A stretch of 32,462 bases of DNA. Source: Prevotella sp. GTDB lineage: Bacteria; Bacteroidota; Bacteroidia; Bacteroidales; Bacteroidaceae. Positions 1 through 7,946 of this stretch are shown one piece after another. The stretch covers positions 1 through 32,462 of the forward strand of contig JAILAA010000099.1 in assembly GCA_024681875.1 (NCBI GenBank), read 5' to 3'. The notes under the pieces are model-generated. The model did no database searches. It was given only the letters and a program-made list of their open reading frames with translations, and had not been told where the DNA came from. Each line of letters begins with the position of its first letter. Position 1 is the stretch's first letter. A program made the translations under genes and the position numbers.

Positions 1-433
1 CGTACAATACAGTATCATTGCCTGCGGTGCCTACAAGGAGCTGTACATCCTCAATATTAACTGCGGAAAAATCACCGACAATGCTGAGGTACATGCACTC
101 TTCGGTACGACCCCCAACCACTTCGTCAACACCGTAGCAACAGACGAGAAGGTTAAAAACATCACTGTTACGAAGACTGTTCCTGAGACATTCAGCTTTA
201 AAGATCCTGCCACCCAGCCCTGTATCTATGACAAGGAAACTGGCGACACCATTCGCCTGGCCACGAAGGGACAGAATCCTCACGGCATTATGATTCCCAA
301 CGACTTCAAGTACCCGCTGGAAAAGACTTGCATCAAGGACGCCTACAAGCAGTTCAACGATTGGGGGCAGCACACCATTACCTCTTCACTCTGGTACACA
401 TACCCCGTGGATAAAAATATTTACAAGAAGTAA
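1..433 (+). CDS. LruC-domain (DUF4842) protein, C-terminal part
   Basis: This is the last 143 codons of a gene cut by the left edge, read in the frame starting at base 2 and ending in TAA at 431-433. The visible protein has a small motif (LFGT) followed by a C-terminal block with PHGIMIPNDFKYP, a Lys-rich helix ending in QFNDWG, a WY pair and a final NIYKK. This order resembles the C-terminus of LruC/DUF4842 proteins of Bacteroidales, which end in a similar pattern of an 'INIP..YP.E' segment, 'F..W' and 'N..Y'. Those are secreted or surface proteins of unknown role, often lipoproteins. The N-terminus, signal peptide and any other domains lie outside the window. The family name comes from remembered pattern and would need a profile search. 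It is probably the last gene of its transcript, since a strong terminator follows 47 bases downstream. Confidence 0.65.
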   Translation, partial: VQYSIIACGAYKELYILNINCGKITDNAEVHALFGTTPNHFVNTVATDEKVKNITVTKTVPETFSFKDPATQPCIYDKETGDTIRLATKGQNPHGIMIPNDFKYPLEKTCIKDAYKQFNDWGQHTITSSLWYTYPVDKNIYKK

Positions 434-479
434 AAACTTTCCCCTCGAAGGGAAAAAGCAGCAACGCTTCAACATAGTG

Positions 480-513
480 GAGGATGTGCATATTGGCACA
501 TCCTCTATTTTTT
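480..513 (+). terminator. Intrinsic terminator after the LruC gene
   Basis: A perfect 10-bp stem (GAGGATGTGC with GCACATCCTC) with a 6-base loop is followed by TA and six T. It lies 47 bases after the stop codon of the LruC-domain gene, and no other gene reads into it. Confidence 0.85.
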
Positions 514-608
514 GCTAGAGGGTATGACGTTTGTTTTTCTGTGGAACTTCCGCAAATTCACCTTACAAGTTCACCTCAAGTCGTGAATAAAGAAAAATGT
601 ATAATTCT

Positions 609-639
609 TTTGCATTGAACTTAAATATTTGTAACTTTG
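609..639 (+). promoter_or_regulatory. Promoter of aspS (Bacteroidota sigma type)
   Basis: TTTG at 609-612, a 19-bp spacer and TAACTTTG at 632-639 match the -33/-7 consensus of the Bacteroidota housekeeping sigma factor. The start of transcription would be near 644, giving aspS a short AT-rich leader of about 34 bases. Confidence 0.75.
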
Positions 640-677
640 CACGCTGAAAAGCATACAAACATCTATTATATATAAAT

Positions 678-2438
678 ATGTATAGGACAAAAACATGTGG
701 CGAGCTGCGACTCGCCGATGCCGGCAGCGTGGTGACACTGGCCGGTTGGGTACAGCGCACGCGCAAGATGGGCGGAATGACCTTCGTCGACCTGCGCGAC
801 CGCTATGGTATCACACAATTAGTATTCGACGAGAGCGACGATGCCGCCCTAACCGAGCGGGCCAACAAGCTGGGCCGCGAGTGGTGCATACAAGCTACTG
901 GACAGGTGCGCGAGCGTGAGTCGAAGAACGCAAAGATGCCCACGGGCGACATCGAGATTGTGGTACGCGAGCTGAACGTGCTCAGCGAGAGCATTACGCC
1001 ACCCTTCACCATTGAAGACCAGACCGACGGCGGCGACGACATCCGCATGAAATACCGCTACTTGGACCTGCGCCGTCAGGCTGTGCGCAAAAACCTGGAA
1101 CTGCGTCACAGGATGACTATCCTCATCCGCAACTTCCTCGACTCGCGCCAGTTCATCGAGGTGGAGACACCTATCCTCATCGGCTCAACACCGGAAGGTG
1201 CACGCGACTTCGTAGTGCCCAGCCGCATGAATCCCGGACAGTTCTATGCCCTGCCCCAGAGCCCGCAAACCTTGAAGCAGCTGCTCATGGTCTCGGGCTT
1301 CGACCGCTACTTCCAGATTGCGAAATGTTTCCGCGACGAGGACCTGCGTGCCGACCGCCAGCCGGAGTTCACGCAGATTGACTGCGAGATGTCCTTCGTA
1401 GAACAAGAGGATATCCTTGAAGTGTTCGAGTCATTGGCCCGCCACCTGTTCAAGGAGGTGCGCGGTATCGAGCTGCCCCCGCTGCAACGGATGACATGGC
1501 ATGAGGCCATGAAGCGCTTCGGCTCCGACAAGCCCGACCTGCGCTTTGGCATGGAGTTCGTCGAACTGATGGACCAGCTGAAGGGTACGGGCACATTCCC
1601 CGTCTTCAACGAGGCTCAGTACATCGGCGGCATCTGCGTGCCAGGCTGCGCCGACTATACCCGCAAGCAGCTGGACCAGCTGACTGACTTTGTGAAGCGT
1701 CCTCAGGTGGGCGCCAAGGGGCTTGTCTACGTAAAGTTCAACGCCGACGGCACCGTGAAGTCAAGCATCGACAAGTTCTATGAGCCCGAGGTTTGGCAGA
1801 AGGTGAAAGAGGCAATGGGTGCCAAGGACGGCGACCTTGTGCTTATCCTCTCGGGCGACAATGCCAACAAGACGCGCGTACAGCTCTGCACCTTGCGTTT
1901 GGAGATGGGCGACCGTCTCGGCCTGCGCGACAAGGACAAGTTCGTGTGCCTGTGGATTGTCGACTTCCCGCTCTTCGAGTGGAGCGACGAGGAGCAGCGC
2001 CTCATGGCTACCCACCATCCCTTCACGCTGCCCAATCCCGACGATATCCCCCTACTCGACTCCGACCCTGCCAAGGTACGTGCCGTGGCCTACGACTTCG
2101 TGTGCAACGGCGTAGAGGTAGGTGGCGGCTCACTGCGTATCCACGACGGAAAACTGCAGGAGAAGATGTTTGAGATTCTCGGCTTCACGCCTGAAAGGGC
2201 CATGGCTCAGTTCGGTTTCCTTATCAACGCGTTCAAGTACGGCGCACCGCCTCACGGAGGTCTGGCCTTCGGTCTCGACCGCTTCGTCAGCCTGATGGCA
2301 GGCCTCGACAGTATCCGCGACTGTATTGCCTTCCCGAAGAACAACAGCGGGCGCGACGTCATGCTCGATGCTCCCGGAGAGCTCGACCCCAAGCAGCTTG
2401 AAGAGCTGAAACTGGAATTAAAGAAAGAAGAAGAATAA
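678..2438 (+). CDS. aspS: Aspartyl-tRNA synthetase
   Basis: The 586-residue protein is a class IIb aminoacyl-tRNA synthetase that charges tRNA-Asp in the cytoplasm. Its order is that of the bacterial-type enzyme: an N-terminal anticodon-binding OB domain ([15 protein letters not shown] near residues 18-32, FVDLRDRYG), then the catalytic core with motif 2 ([14 protein letters not shown], from residue 218) and motif 3 (FGLDRF, from residue 531). The bacterial GAD insertion lies between motifs 2 and 3 (the VYVKFN and [10 protein letters not shown] stretch). The length is normal for the bacterial family. The ATG at 678 is preferred because it starts directly before the conserved [11 protein letters not shown] beginning. 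The promoter lies 39 bases upstream. A small gene follows 16 bases after the stop and probably shares the transcript. Whether the enzyme also charges tRNA-Asn cannot be told from sequence alone. Confidence 0.98.
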   Translation: MYRTKTCGELRLADAGSVVTLAGWVQRTRKMGGMTFVDLRDRYGITQLVFDESDDAALTERANKLGREWCIQATGQVRERESKNAKMPTGDIEIVVRELNVLSESITPPFTIEDQTDGGDDIRMKYRYLDLRRQAVRKNLELRHRMTILIRNFLDSRQFIEVETPILIGSTPEGARDFVVPSRMNPGQFYALPQSPQTLKQLLMVSGFDRYFQIAKCFRDEDLRADRQPEFTQIDCEMSFVEQEDILEVFESLARHLFKEVRGIELPPLQRMTWHEAMKRFGSDKPDLRFGMEFVELMDQLKGTGTFPVFNEAQYIGGICVPGCADYTRKQLDQLTDFVKRPQVGAKGLVYVKFNADGTVKSSIDKFYEPEVWQKVKEAMGAKDGDLVLILSGDNANKTRVQLCTLRLEMGDRLGLRDKDKFVCLWIVDFPLFEWSDEEQRLMATHHPFTLPNPDDIPLLDSDPAKVRAVAYDFVCNGVEVGGGSLRIHDGKLQEKMFEILGFTPERAMAQFGFLINAFKYGAPPHGGLAFGLDRFVSLMAGLDSIRDCIAFPKNNSGRDVMLDAPGELDPKQLEELKLELKKEEE

Positions 2439-2454
2439 CATAATAACAGAAAAT

Positions 2455-2736
2455 ATGGAAGAAAATAAGACTTTGGAGGAGCAACAGGCTGCCGCCAAGA
2501 AAGCAGAGGAGATTACTGCTGAGCAAATGAAAAAAATGCAGCAGGAGATGCCCAAGGAAATGGCCAAGTCAATGGCCAAGCAGGAGCTAAACGCTGCCGT
2601 ATCGCACGCTTTGCCCGACGAGGTTAACCAACTGCGCTGGGCTGGACTCAGAGGCATTCCCGTCGTTGGCTCCATCATTCAGTGGCTTGACAACATCAAG
2701 TGGTTCCGCAGTATGTTTGGCGGTAGCCAGAAATAA
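2455..2736 (+). CDS. Small coiled-coil protein, unknown function
   Basis: A 93-residue protein that I do not recognise. The first 45 residues are rich in Glu, Lys, Ala, Gln and Met, with heptad-like spacing (for example EEQQAAAKKAEE, AEQMKKMQQEM), so a helical or coiled-coil N-terminal half is likely. The second half has a hydrophobic, glycine-containing stretch (WAGLRGIPVVGSIIQWL) that could be an amphipathic or membrane-associated helix, followed by a Trp/Phe-rich end. It starts 16 bases after aspS on the same strand with no terminator between, so it is probably co-transcribed with it. Codon use looks like that of its neighbours. The ATG at 2455 is the only sensible start. No function is proposed. 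Confidence 0.75.
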   Translation: MEENKTLEEQQAAAKKAEEITAEQMKKMQQEMPKEMAKSMAKQELNAAVSHALPDEVNQLRWAGLRGIPVVGSIIQWLDNIKWFRSMFGGSQK

Positions 2737-2843
2737 TAATAACGAAGCTAATTTTTATAAGAATTACATTGACTTTTGTCAAGAATCGTTGACGAAACGA
2801 AAGAATCTGTTAGTTATCAGTTACTTAAACAAGTGGAAAGCTG

Positions 2844-2851
2844 TAATTTTG
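2844..2851 (+). promoter_or_regulatory. -7 box upstream of the DUF2582 gene
   Basis: TAATTTTG matches the TAnnTTTG -7 box, 49 bases before the ATG at 2901. No good TTTG is found at the -33 distance (a GTTAC lies there), so the call rests on the -7 box and the gap of 164 bases between genes. Confidence 0.5.
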
Positions 2852-2900
2852 CCACGTATTTGAAACACCAACTTCAATAGTATTAATATTTTAAGCAATT

Positions 2901-3194
2901 ATGGCAGAAAAGAAAACCACTAAGAAGGCTGCTGAGACCACAGAGGTAGCAGCTAAGAAGACCACCACGAAGAAGGCCGCTGAAAAGGCCGTCCTCGCCG
3001 TCAATGCAGAGAACATCGGCTTCAAGGCTGGTGATGTTTATCAGGCTCTGGCAGCAGCCGAGAAGGCTCTCGCCGTCAAGGAGATTGCAAAGGCTGCAAA
3101 GATTTCGGAAGAGGAGACGTTGCTGGGTCTGGGCTGGCTCTTCAAGGAGGGCAAGCTGCAGAGCACTGAAGACAACAAGATTGCTCTTGCATAA
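2901..3194 (+). CDS. DUF2582-type winged-helix protein with Lys/Ala-rich tail
   Basis: The 97-residue protein has two parts. Residues 1-33 form a tail of repeated Lys, Ala and Thr (KKTTKKAAETTE, KKTTTKKAAEKA) like those of histone H1-type DNA-binding proteins. Residues 37-97 (IGFKAGDVYQALAA, VKEIAKAAKISEEE, LLGLGWLFKEGKLQ) match the small winged helix-turn-helix fold of the DUF2582 family of Bacteroidota. The recognition helix is likely in the KISEEETLLGLGWL part. A role in DNA binding or chromosome compaction is inferred; no target is known. The basic tail is unusually repetitive and may be a later addition to the folded domain. It has its own -7 box, and a second gene starts 11 bases after its stop codon. 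Confidence 0.85.
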   Translation: MAEKKTTKKAAETTEVAAKKTTTKKAAEKAVLAVNAENIGFKAGDVYQALAAAEKALAVKEIAKAAKISEEETLLGLGWLFKEGKLQSTEDNKIALA

Positions 3195-3204
3195 GGGAAC
3201 AACC

Positions 3205-3504
3205 TTGTACGACGAGCAGATTCTTAGAATACTTTTGGATGTAGGCGTGCGTGGCATCAGCACGAAGAAGCTGGCCAAGCACGTCTACAACCATTATTGC
3301 ACTTTTTTCTATCAGCCAGACTTTAACGAGGTGTACCGCTATGTGCAGAACTATGTTCATAGGCACTCGCGCTCGCCGCAAGACCTTGTCGAACACACCG
3401 AGCGCCGAGGGTACTACCGTCTAAACACCTCGTCATCACCCGTCGGGCAGCAGCTCCTGCTGCAGTTTCAGGATGCTCCCCAGGAGGAAGACCAAATCCA
3501 ATAG
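3205..3504 (+). CDS. Unknown Bacteroidales protein starting at TTG
   Basis: A 99-residue protein beginning LYDEQILRILLDVGVRG with TTG as the likely start codon. An AAGGGA lies 6 bases upstream of that TTG, overlapping the stop codon of the preceding gene, which fits translational coupling. The open frame runs back to an ATG at 3004, but that part lies entirely inside the DUF2582 gene in another frame and has a biased, Arg-rich composition typical of a shadow frame. The protein looks helical at first (ILRILLDVG, STKKLAKHVYNHY, FNEVYRYVQNYVHRHS) and ends in a Gln/Asp/Glu tail. The helix order (short helix, turn, longer helix, basic loop GYYRLN) suggests another small winged-helix fold. It may work with its neighbour, but no function is assigned. 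Confidence 0.7.
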   Translation: MYDEQILRILLDVGVRGISTKKLAKHVYNHYCTFFYQPDFNEVYRYVQNYVHRHSRSPQDLVEHTERRGYYRLNTSSSPVGQQLLLQFQDAPQEEDQIQ

Positions 3505-3515
3505 AATTATTGCAA

Positions 3516-4283
3516 CTACGCACCGAAGAGGCGCTGAGCTTCATAGTAGGTGTCGAGCGAGCCAATATCAAAGCGGCCGGCGCTCATAGGCCAGGCATGC
3601 ATGGCAGTATGCTCCACCATATAATGGGCCAGGTTGCCTGGAGCATCCTTGCCGCAACCGTTCTCCACGGAATGGCGCACGAGGTCGAGATCTTCCCTTC
3701 GATAGATATAGAACGGTGGCACAGCCCAATGGCTCTTCGGCTGCTGCGGTTTTTCCTCCATGTCCAGCACACGCCAGTCGTCATCAACCACAATAACGCC
3801 CGTGCGTTGCAGTTTCTCTATCGACGGTTGCTCGTGACACATGATGCACGATGTGCGCTTTTGCTTGAAAAAGTCGACAAACTCCTGGAACTTGAAGTAG
3901 AGGATGTTGTCGGCAGCCACGACTAGCAGGTCATCATCCAATTTACTATTTGACGATTGACTATTTGCGATTGGGTTTTCGCCATTGATGGCGAGCAGGA
4001 GATCGCAGACGGCACCTAAACGTGTATCGTTACTTTCCGTACCGTCGTCGATGATGGTGATGGGCTTCTGATAGTTCTGCCCGTCCTTCCACTCCTCAAA
4101 CACAGGGGCAAACTTATGGTTTGTCACGATGATGTGCTCGTCAATCTCTGGAATGGTGTCAATGTCGTCAAGCATCCTTCCGAGGATGGTACTGTTGCCA
4201 ATCTTCAGCAACGGCTTTGGGAAGTTCTTCGTCAGCTCCCCCAGGCGTGTAGCATAGCCCGCCGCAATAACAATATTCTTCAC
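3516..4283 (-). CDS. Sugar-phosphate nucleotidyltransferase (NTP transferase family)
   Basis: The 255-residue protein belongs to the nucleotidyltransferase family that makes NDP-sugars from a sugar 1-phosphate and an NTP. The N-terminal signature is complete: AAGYATRLGELTKNFPKPLL at residues 7-26, with Arg13 and Lys23 in the usual catalytic positions. A VAADN motif near residues 122-126 probably supplies a metal-binding Asp. There is no left-handed beta-helix domain at the end, so it is the short form. Residues 103-114 (NPIANSQSSNSK) are encoded by a short DNA repeat (see 3940-3974) and appear to be an insertion in a loop. The start codon is GTG at 4283-4281. It follows the GHMP kinase with a 25-base gap, most likely in one operon. 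Base and sugar specificity cannot be told; UTP with a uronic acid 1-phosphate is one reading, given the kinase. Confidence 0.85.
   Translation of the reverse strand: MKNIVIAAGYATRLGELTKNFPKPLLKIGNSTILGRMLDDIDTIPEIDEHIIVTNHKFAPVFEEWKDGQNYQKPITIIDDGTESNDTRLGAVCDLLLAINGENPIANSQSSNSKLDDDLLVVAADNILYFKFQEFVDFFKQKRTSCIMCHEQPSIEKLQRTGVIVVDDDWRVLDMEEKPQQPKSHWAVPPFYIYRREDLDLVRHSVENGCGKDAPGNLAHYMVEHTAMHAWPMSAGRFDIGSLDTYYEAQRLFGA
3940..3974. repeat. Short intragenic repeat inside the nucleotidyltransferase gene
   Basis: Two near-copies in tandem, ACTATTTGACGATTG and ACTATTTGCGATTG, lie within the coding sequence and are AT-rich compared with the surrounding gene. They encode the low-complexity part of residues 103-114 without breaking the frame. 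Similar ACTATTT/CGATT strings occur between genes in related genomes, as far as I recall. Confidence 0.65.
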
Positions 4284-4308
4284 TTTAGCTATTTAACCTT
4301 TTAACAAT

Positions 4309-5454
4309 TCAACCTTCCACAAACCGTGCTCCGTCGTCAGGCTTCACCCAGAAAACTTGGAAAGTCTTTTCATATTCAGGGAACTGAGCAAGATAGCGCT
4401 CCGTCAGTTTTTTCTCAATTTCCTCCTTGTAGGCAGGATCGACAAGGGCGATGCACGCACCTTTGAATCCGGCTCCCGAGAAACGGCCGCCCCATACACC
4501 AGACAGATCACGCATAGCCTCGTAGATGGCAATAAGTTCGGGACTACCGCACTCGTAGTTATGAATCGAGCTCTCACACGAATCAAAGGAAAGCTTACCG
4601 AAAAGCTTCATGTTGCCCGTTTCCCAAGCAGTAACCCCCTGTCGCACACGGCGGTATTCGCTGTAGAAATGCTCGGCACGGCGAGCAAAGCGCGCAGGCA
4701 TAGCGATGCGCGTCTTCTCAAACGTAGCCTTCGGAATGTCGCGCAGGAAAGTCTTGTCGAAAGTCTTCAGCGGCTGGTCGGTATACGCCAGCATATTCCA
4801 TGCAGCTGTCTTACACTCGTAGACGCGCAGGTTGTAGTCGCTGTTCACCAGCGATCGCGTCAGGCCTGAGAAGAAAATGCCTATTTCAAAGTCGGGCATA
4901 TCGGAATGGCGTTTGATGATGCGGTACTCGTTGCTGTCGCAGTCGAGGAACAGCAGGCCGTCCTTGCTGCCCAAGGCAATGCACGCCTGGTCAAGCAGAC
5001 CGTTGTTCAAGCCTATATACTCGCGCTCGGCCTCGGAGGCGATCTTCACCACTTCGAAAGGCTGCAGGGTGATGTCGTTGGCCTTAGCCAGCGCCATGAC
5101 ATAGGCCACAAGCACGGCAGCACTGCTCGACAGTCCGCCAACGGGCAGCGAGCCTTGAATGACGCCCTCGATGCCGTGGCGCAGCTCAAAGCGCTTGCGC
5201 AACGCGAACTTCGCGCCACGGGCATAGTCGCCCCAGTGGCGTTCCTTCACTTGTGAGGGACTATTGACGTGGAACTCCACATCACCTTCAAAGGTTCTCG
5301 ACGACAGTTTTACGATGTCGTCTTCCCTGATGTTAAACCACAAATCGACGCCCTTGTCGATGGCAAAACCTGTCACCAGTCCGTGCTGGTGATCCACATG
5401 TGCGCCTAACGGACACACGCGGTAAGGAGCAAAAATGTGATACTGATAGTTCAT
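4309..5454 (-). CDS. GHMP kinase, galacturonokinase-like
   Basis: The protein is 381 residues from the ATG at 5454. A longer frame to 5490 is rejected because the promoter would lie inside it. All three GHMP kinase motifs are present: motif 1 around residues 8-26 (APYRVCPLGAHVDHQ), the ATP-binding loop GGLSSSAAV around 106-114, and FSGAGFKG near the C-terminus. The enzyme phosphorylates a sugar at C1 with ATP in the cytoplasm. Motif 1 differs from ordinary galactokinase (GEHTDY) and instead follows the pattern I remember from plant galacturonokinase (PLGAHxDHQ). Other shared pieces are WGDYARGA, NYECG and RRAEHFYSE. The natural substrate is therefore uncertain: D-galacturonate is favoured, galactose is possible. 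The nucleotidyltransferase downstream would turn the product into an NDP-sugar. Confidence 0.85.
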   Translation of the reverse strand: MNYQYHIFAPYRVCPLGAHVDHQHGLVTGFAIDKGVDLWFNIREDDIVKLSSRTFEGDVEFHVNSPSQVKERHWGDYARGAKFALRKRFELRHGIEGVIQGSLPVGGLSSSAAVLVAYVMALAKANDITLQPFEVVKIASEAEREYIGLNNGLLDQACIALGSKDGLLFLDCDSNEYRIIKRHSDMPDFEIGIFFSGLTRSLVNSDYNLRVYECKTAAWNMLAYTDQPLKTFDKTFLRDIPKATFEKTRIAMPARFARRAEHFYSEYRRVRQGVTAWETGNMKLFGKLSFDSCESSIHNYECGSPELIAIYEAMRDLSGVWGGRFSGAGFKGACIALVDPAYKEEIEKKLTERYLAQFPEYEKTFQVFWVKPDDGARFVEG

Positions 5455-5459
5455 GTGTG

Positions 5460-5491
5460 CAAAAGTAAGCAATTCCCTTCGAATGGGCAAA
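5460..5491 (-). promoter_or_regulatory. Promoter of the kinase-nucleotidyltransferase operon
   Basis: On the minus strand TTTG (5491-5488), a 20-bp spacer and TACTTTTG (5467-5460) match the consensus. Only five bases separate the -7 box from the ATG at 5454, so the mRNA should start at or within a few bases of the start codon (leaderless or nearly so). Confidence 0.75.
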
Positions 5492-5519
5492 AAAAAGAAA
5501 CAGAAAATATAAAGAATTC

Positions 5520-5551
5520 TTCGTTTAATACCTAGGAAATGCTTACTTTTG
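5520..5551 (+). promoter_or_regulatory. Promoter of the glycosyltransferase/DUF4922 operon
   Basis: TACTTTTG at 5544-5551 with a weaker TTCG at 5520-5523, 20 bp apart. The 14-bp core TGCTTACTTTTGCA (5540-5553) is also found on the other strand at 5458-5471, within the divergent promoter. Confidence 0.65.
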
Positions 5552-5567
5552 CAGGAAAATAGCTAAC

Positions 5568-7940
5568 ATGAACAAAAAGATAGACTTTTTCCAGCCAATG
5601 GAAAGCCAACTCAGTAGTGCCACACTGATTGACATTGCCTCCAAGGCGAAAACCGAGTATACCGTCATCGTGACCAAGCCAACATCTCTGGACATCGGAG
5701 AAGGGGCGCTGCAACGCTTGGAACGTGTTGCTTCAGACAGTGGTGCCGCAATGGTCTATGCCGACCGAATTGAGAAAAAAGAGGAGAGTGGAAAATGGAA
5801 AGAGGAACGCCATCCCGCCATTGACTACCAGCTCGGCTCCATACGCGACGACTTTGACTTCGGCCCTTTGTTGTTTGTCCGCACTGCATTGCTGAAACAG
5901 TGGGCGCAGGAAAGTACCGACGCATTATATAAATACAGCGGCTTATACGACCTGCGTCTGTGGCTCAGCCGTCACGGCGAACTGTTACACTTGAATGAAT
6001 ATTTGTACACCGAAGTGGAACAGGACTTGCGCAAGTCGGGAGAAAAGCAGTTCGACTATGTCAACCCAGCCAATCGTGCAGTACAGATTGAGCGCGAACA
6101 GGTGGCCACGCGTCACTTGGAGGCTATAGGTGCTCTTGTCGACACCACAACCTATGCCGACATCGACCTGAATGAGCAGGCATTCCCCGTAGAGGCCTCG
6201 GTCATCATTCCCGTCTACAACCGCGTGCGTACCATCAAGGACGCCGTGGAGAGCGCACTCTCGCAAAAGGCTACCTTCCCCTTCAACGTCATCGTGGTAG
6301 ATAACCACAGCACCGACGGCACAAGCGACATCCTGTCCAGTATGTTGCCATACTATGGCAACCAACGAAACGCCCTCATCCACCTGCAGCCTTCGCGCAC
6401 CGACCTCGGCATTGGCGGCTGCTGGAATATGGCTATCAATGACCCGCGCTGCGGTCGCTTTGCCGTACAGCTTGACAGCGACGACCTCTACTCCTCAGAG
6501 AACACATTGCAGCGCATCGTCGACGCCTTCCACGAGCAAAAAGCAGCCATGATTGTGGGAAGTTACCGTATCTGCAATTTCCAATTAGAGACGTTGCCTC
6601 CAGGTCTCATCGACCACCGCGAGTGGACGGACCAGAACGGCCCTAACAATGCCTTGCGCATCAACGGTCTCGGAGCCCCGAGAGCCTTCTTTACACCTTT
6701 GTTAAGAGAGTTGCAGCTGCCTAATACCAGCTACGGCGAGGACTATGCAATGGGCTTGGCCTTCAGCCGCCGCTACCGCATCGGCCGCATATATGACGAG
6801 TTATACTTGTGTCGCCGCTGGGAAGGCAACAGCGATGCCGCCCTGAGTATCGAGCGTGTCAATGCAAACAACCTCTACAAGGATCGTCTTCGCACGATAG
6901 AGATAATGGCGCGACAGCGGATGAATCAAGAGGTGAGTGGTGAGAGGTGTGAGGATAGTTCTTCACTGTTGCGCTTCTTCGACCTCCAGTTGAGCCAATG
7001 GCCTGAGACTTCGCAGCGCTACCGCGACCTGACGGATGTGCAGACGAAAGAGCTACGCGTAGGCCCATTGACATTTGCCGCTCAATACAATCCTGCACGC
7101 ATACGCTCTACAGGTGCCAACATCACAAAGCAGGCATTGGCCGAGCGTCCCTGTTTCCTTTGCAAGGAGAACAGACCGAAGGAACAATTAGGCCTCCCCC
7201 TGTCCCCCTCCAGCTGGAGGGGGAATGTAACGCCTAACCCCTCTGCGACAAAAGCCTCCCCCAGTTGGGGGAGGTTGGAGGGGGCCTTAGTCAACCCTTT
7301 CCCCATACTGCCTATGCACTTCACGCTGCCTACTGAGAAGCACCAGCCACAGCGCATCAAACCGCTCTTTGGACAGATGATGGAGCTACTTCAGAAATAC
7401 CCCGAGCTGACCGTCTTCTACAATGGTCCGCGCTGCGGCGCCTCAGCACCTGATCACGCCCATCTGCAGGCAGGAACTACGGGGGTGCTGCCTTTGCAGA
7501 AAGAGTGGCCGCGCCTGTCTGAAAACCTGAAGCCCGTTTCTAAGTCTGATGAGGACGCACTCCTGGCTCTTATTGAGGATTACCCCTGCACAGCTCTCGT
7601 TATCCGTACAAAGGATGTGAAGGGTGCCGAGCAGCTTTTCGCACAGCTTTACGACTCTCTGCCCATCATGGAGGGCGAGGAGGAACCGATGCTGAATGTC
7701 ATCAGCTGGCGCGACAATGAGGACTATCTCACCGTGGTGTTCCCACGCAAAAAGCATCGCCCCGATTGTTACTACGCTGAGGGCGATGCGCAACTGCTCG
7801 TCAGTCCGGGCGCTTTGGATATGGCAGGCCTGATGATAACGCCACGCAAGGAAGACTTCCTCAAACTGGATGCAGATAAGGCCGTTGCTATCCTTCAGGA
7901 ATGTAGCCTTGACGTTTCTTCATTGAGCATTGAACATTGA
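5568..7940 (+). CDS. Glycosyltransferase fused to a DUF4922 HIT-like domain
   Basis: A 790-residue cytoplasmic-looking protein with three parts. Residues 1-200 look like a degenerate GT-A fold ([40 protein letters not shown]). Residues 208-450 are a clear family-2 glycosyltransferase ([22 protein letters not shown], and the metal-binding LDSDDLYSS near 300-308). Residues 510-790 match DUF4922, with a CFLC pair near 528 and PDHAHLQAG near 627-635. HAHLQ is the active-site pattern of the HIT/GalT superfamily, in which the central His is nucleotidylated. The protein could transfer sugars and also cleave or make a nucleotide-sugar bond; substrates are unknown. Two stretches are repeat-derived: residues 455-462 (EVSGERCE) and about 542-574. 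The next gene starts 6 bases after the stop. Confidence 0.8.
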   Translation: MNKKIDFFQPMESQLSSATLIDIASKAKTEYTVIVTKPTSLDIGEGALQRLERVASDSGAAMVYADRIEKKEESGKWKEERHPAIDYQLGSIRDDFDFGPLLFVRTALLKQWAQESTDALYKYSGLYDLRLWLSRHGELLHLNEYLYTEVEQDLRKSGEKQFDYVNPANRAVQIEREQVATRHLEAIGALVDTTTYADIDLNEQAFPVEASVIIPVYNRVRTIKDAVESALSQKATFPFNVIVVDNHSTDGTSDILSSMLPYYGNQRNALIHLQPSRTDLGIGGCWNMAINDPRCGRFAVQLDSDDLYSSENTLQRIVDAFHEQKAAMIVGSYRICNFQLETLPPGLIDHREWTDQNGPNNALRINGLGAPRAFFTPLLRELQLPNTSYGEDYAMGLAFSRRYRIGRIYDELYLCRRWEGNSDAALSIERVNANNLYKDRLRTIEIMARQRMNQEVSGERCEDSSSLLRFFDLQLSQWPETSQRYRDLTDVQTKELRVGPLTFAAQYNPARIRSTGANITKQALAERPCFLCKENRPKEQLGLPLSPSSWRGNVTPNPSATKASPSWGRLEGALVNPFPILPMHFTLPTEKHQPQRIKPLFGQMMELLQKYPELTVFYNGPRCGASAPDHAHLQAGTTGVLPLQKEWPRLSENLKPVSKSDEDALLALIEDYPCTALVIRTKDVKGAEQLFAQLYDSLPIMEGEEEPMLNVISWRDNEDYLTVVFPRKKHRPDCYYAEGDAQLLVSPGALDMAGLMITPRKEDFLKLDADKAVAILQECSLDVSSLSIEH
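6930..6953. repeat. GAGGTGA heptamer-type repeat inside the glycosyltransferase gene
   Basis: About three degenerate copies of AGGTGAG occur in a row and encode EVSGERCE in a linker between the family-2 domain and the C-terminal domain. One copy is altered (AGTGG), which avoids an in-frame TGA. Confidence 0.7.
7191..7290. repeat. Palindromic repeat element translated in frame within the DUF4922 domain
   Basis: About 100 bp of C/G-rich DNA holds two hairpins: a perfect 20-bp palindrome at 7204-7223 (CCCCCTCCAGCTGGAGGGGG) and a 9-bp stem at 7255-7274 (CCTCCCCCA, GT, TGGGGGAGG). GGCCTCCCCC at the left and GGGGGCC at the right form imperfect inverted ends. It encodes about 33 Pro/Ser/Trp-rich residues between KENRPKEQ and LVNPFPILP, a spot where I would expect a continuous domain. 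It resembles the repeat island at 11261-11499 and small non-autonomous elements of Bacteroidota. Confidence 0.75.
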
Positions 7941-7946
7941 ACACTC
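7919..7946. repeat. ATTGAACATTGA short tandem repeat over the stop codon
   Basis: ATTGAGCATTGAACATTGAACA: three near-copies of the 9-mer ATTGAACAT lie at the 3' end of the DUF4922 gene. They supply its last codons and its TGA (7938-7940), so the natural end of the protein may be repeat-derived. Confidence 0.5.

Noticed and set aside
3510..3926. 138-codon frame on the plus strand opposite the nucleotidyltransferase
   Set aside because: It is antisense to a clear NTP-transferase and has no domain of its own.
7191..7290. Frameshift or pseudogene in the DUF4922 gene
   Set aside because: The frame stays open across the element and the motifs on both sides are intact.
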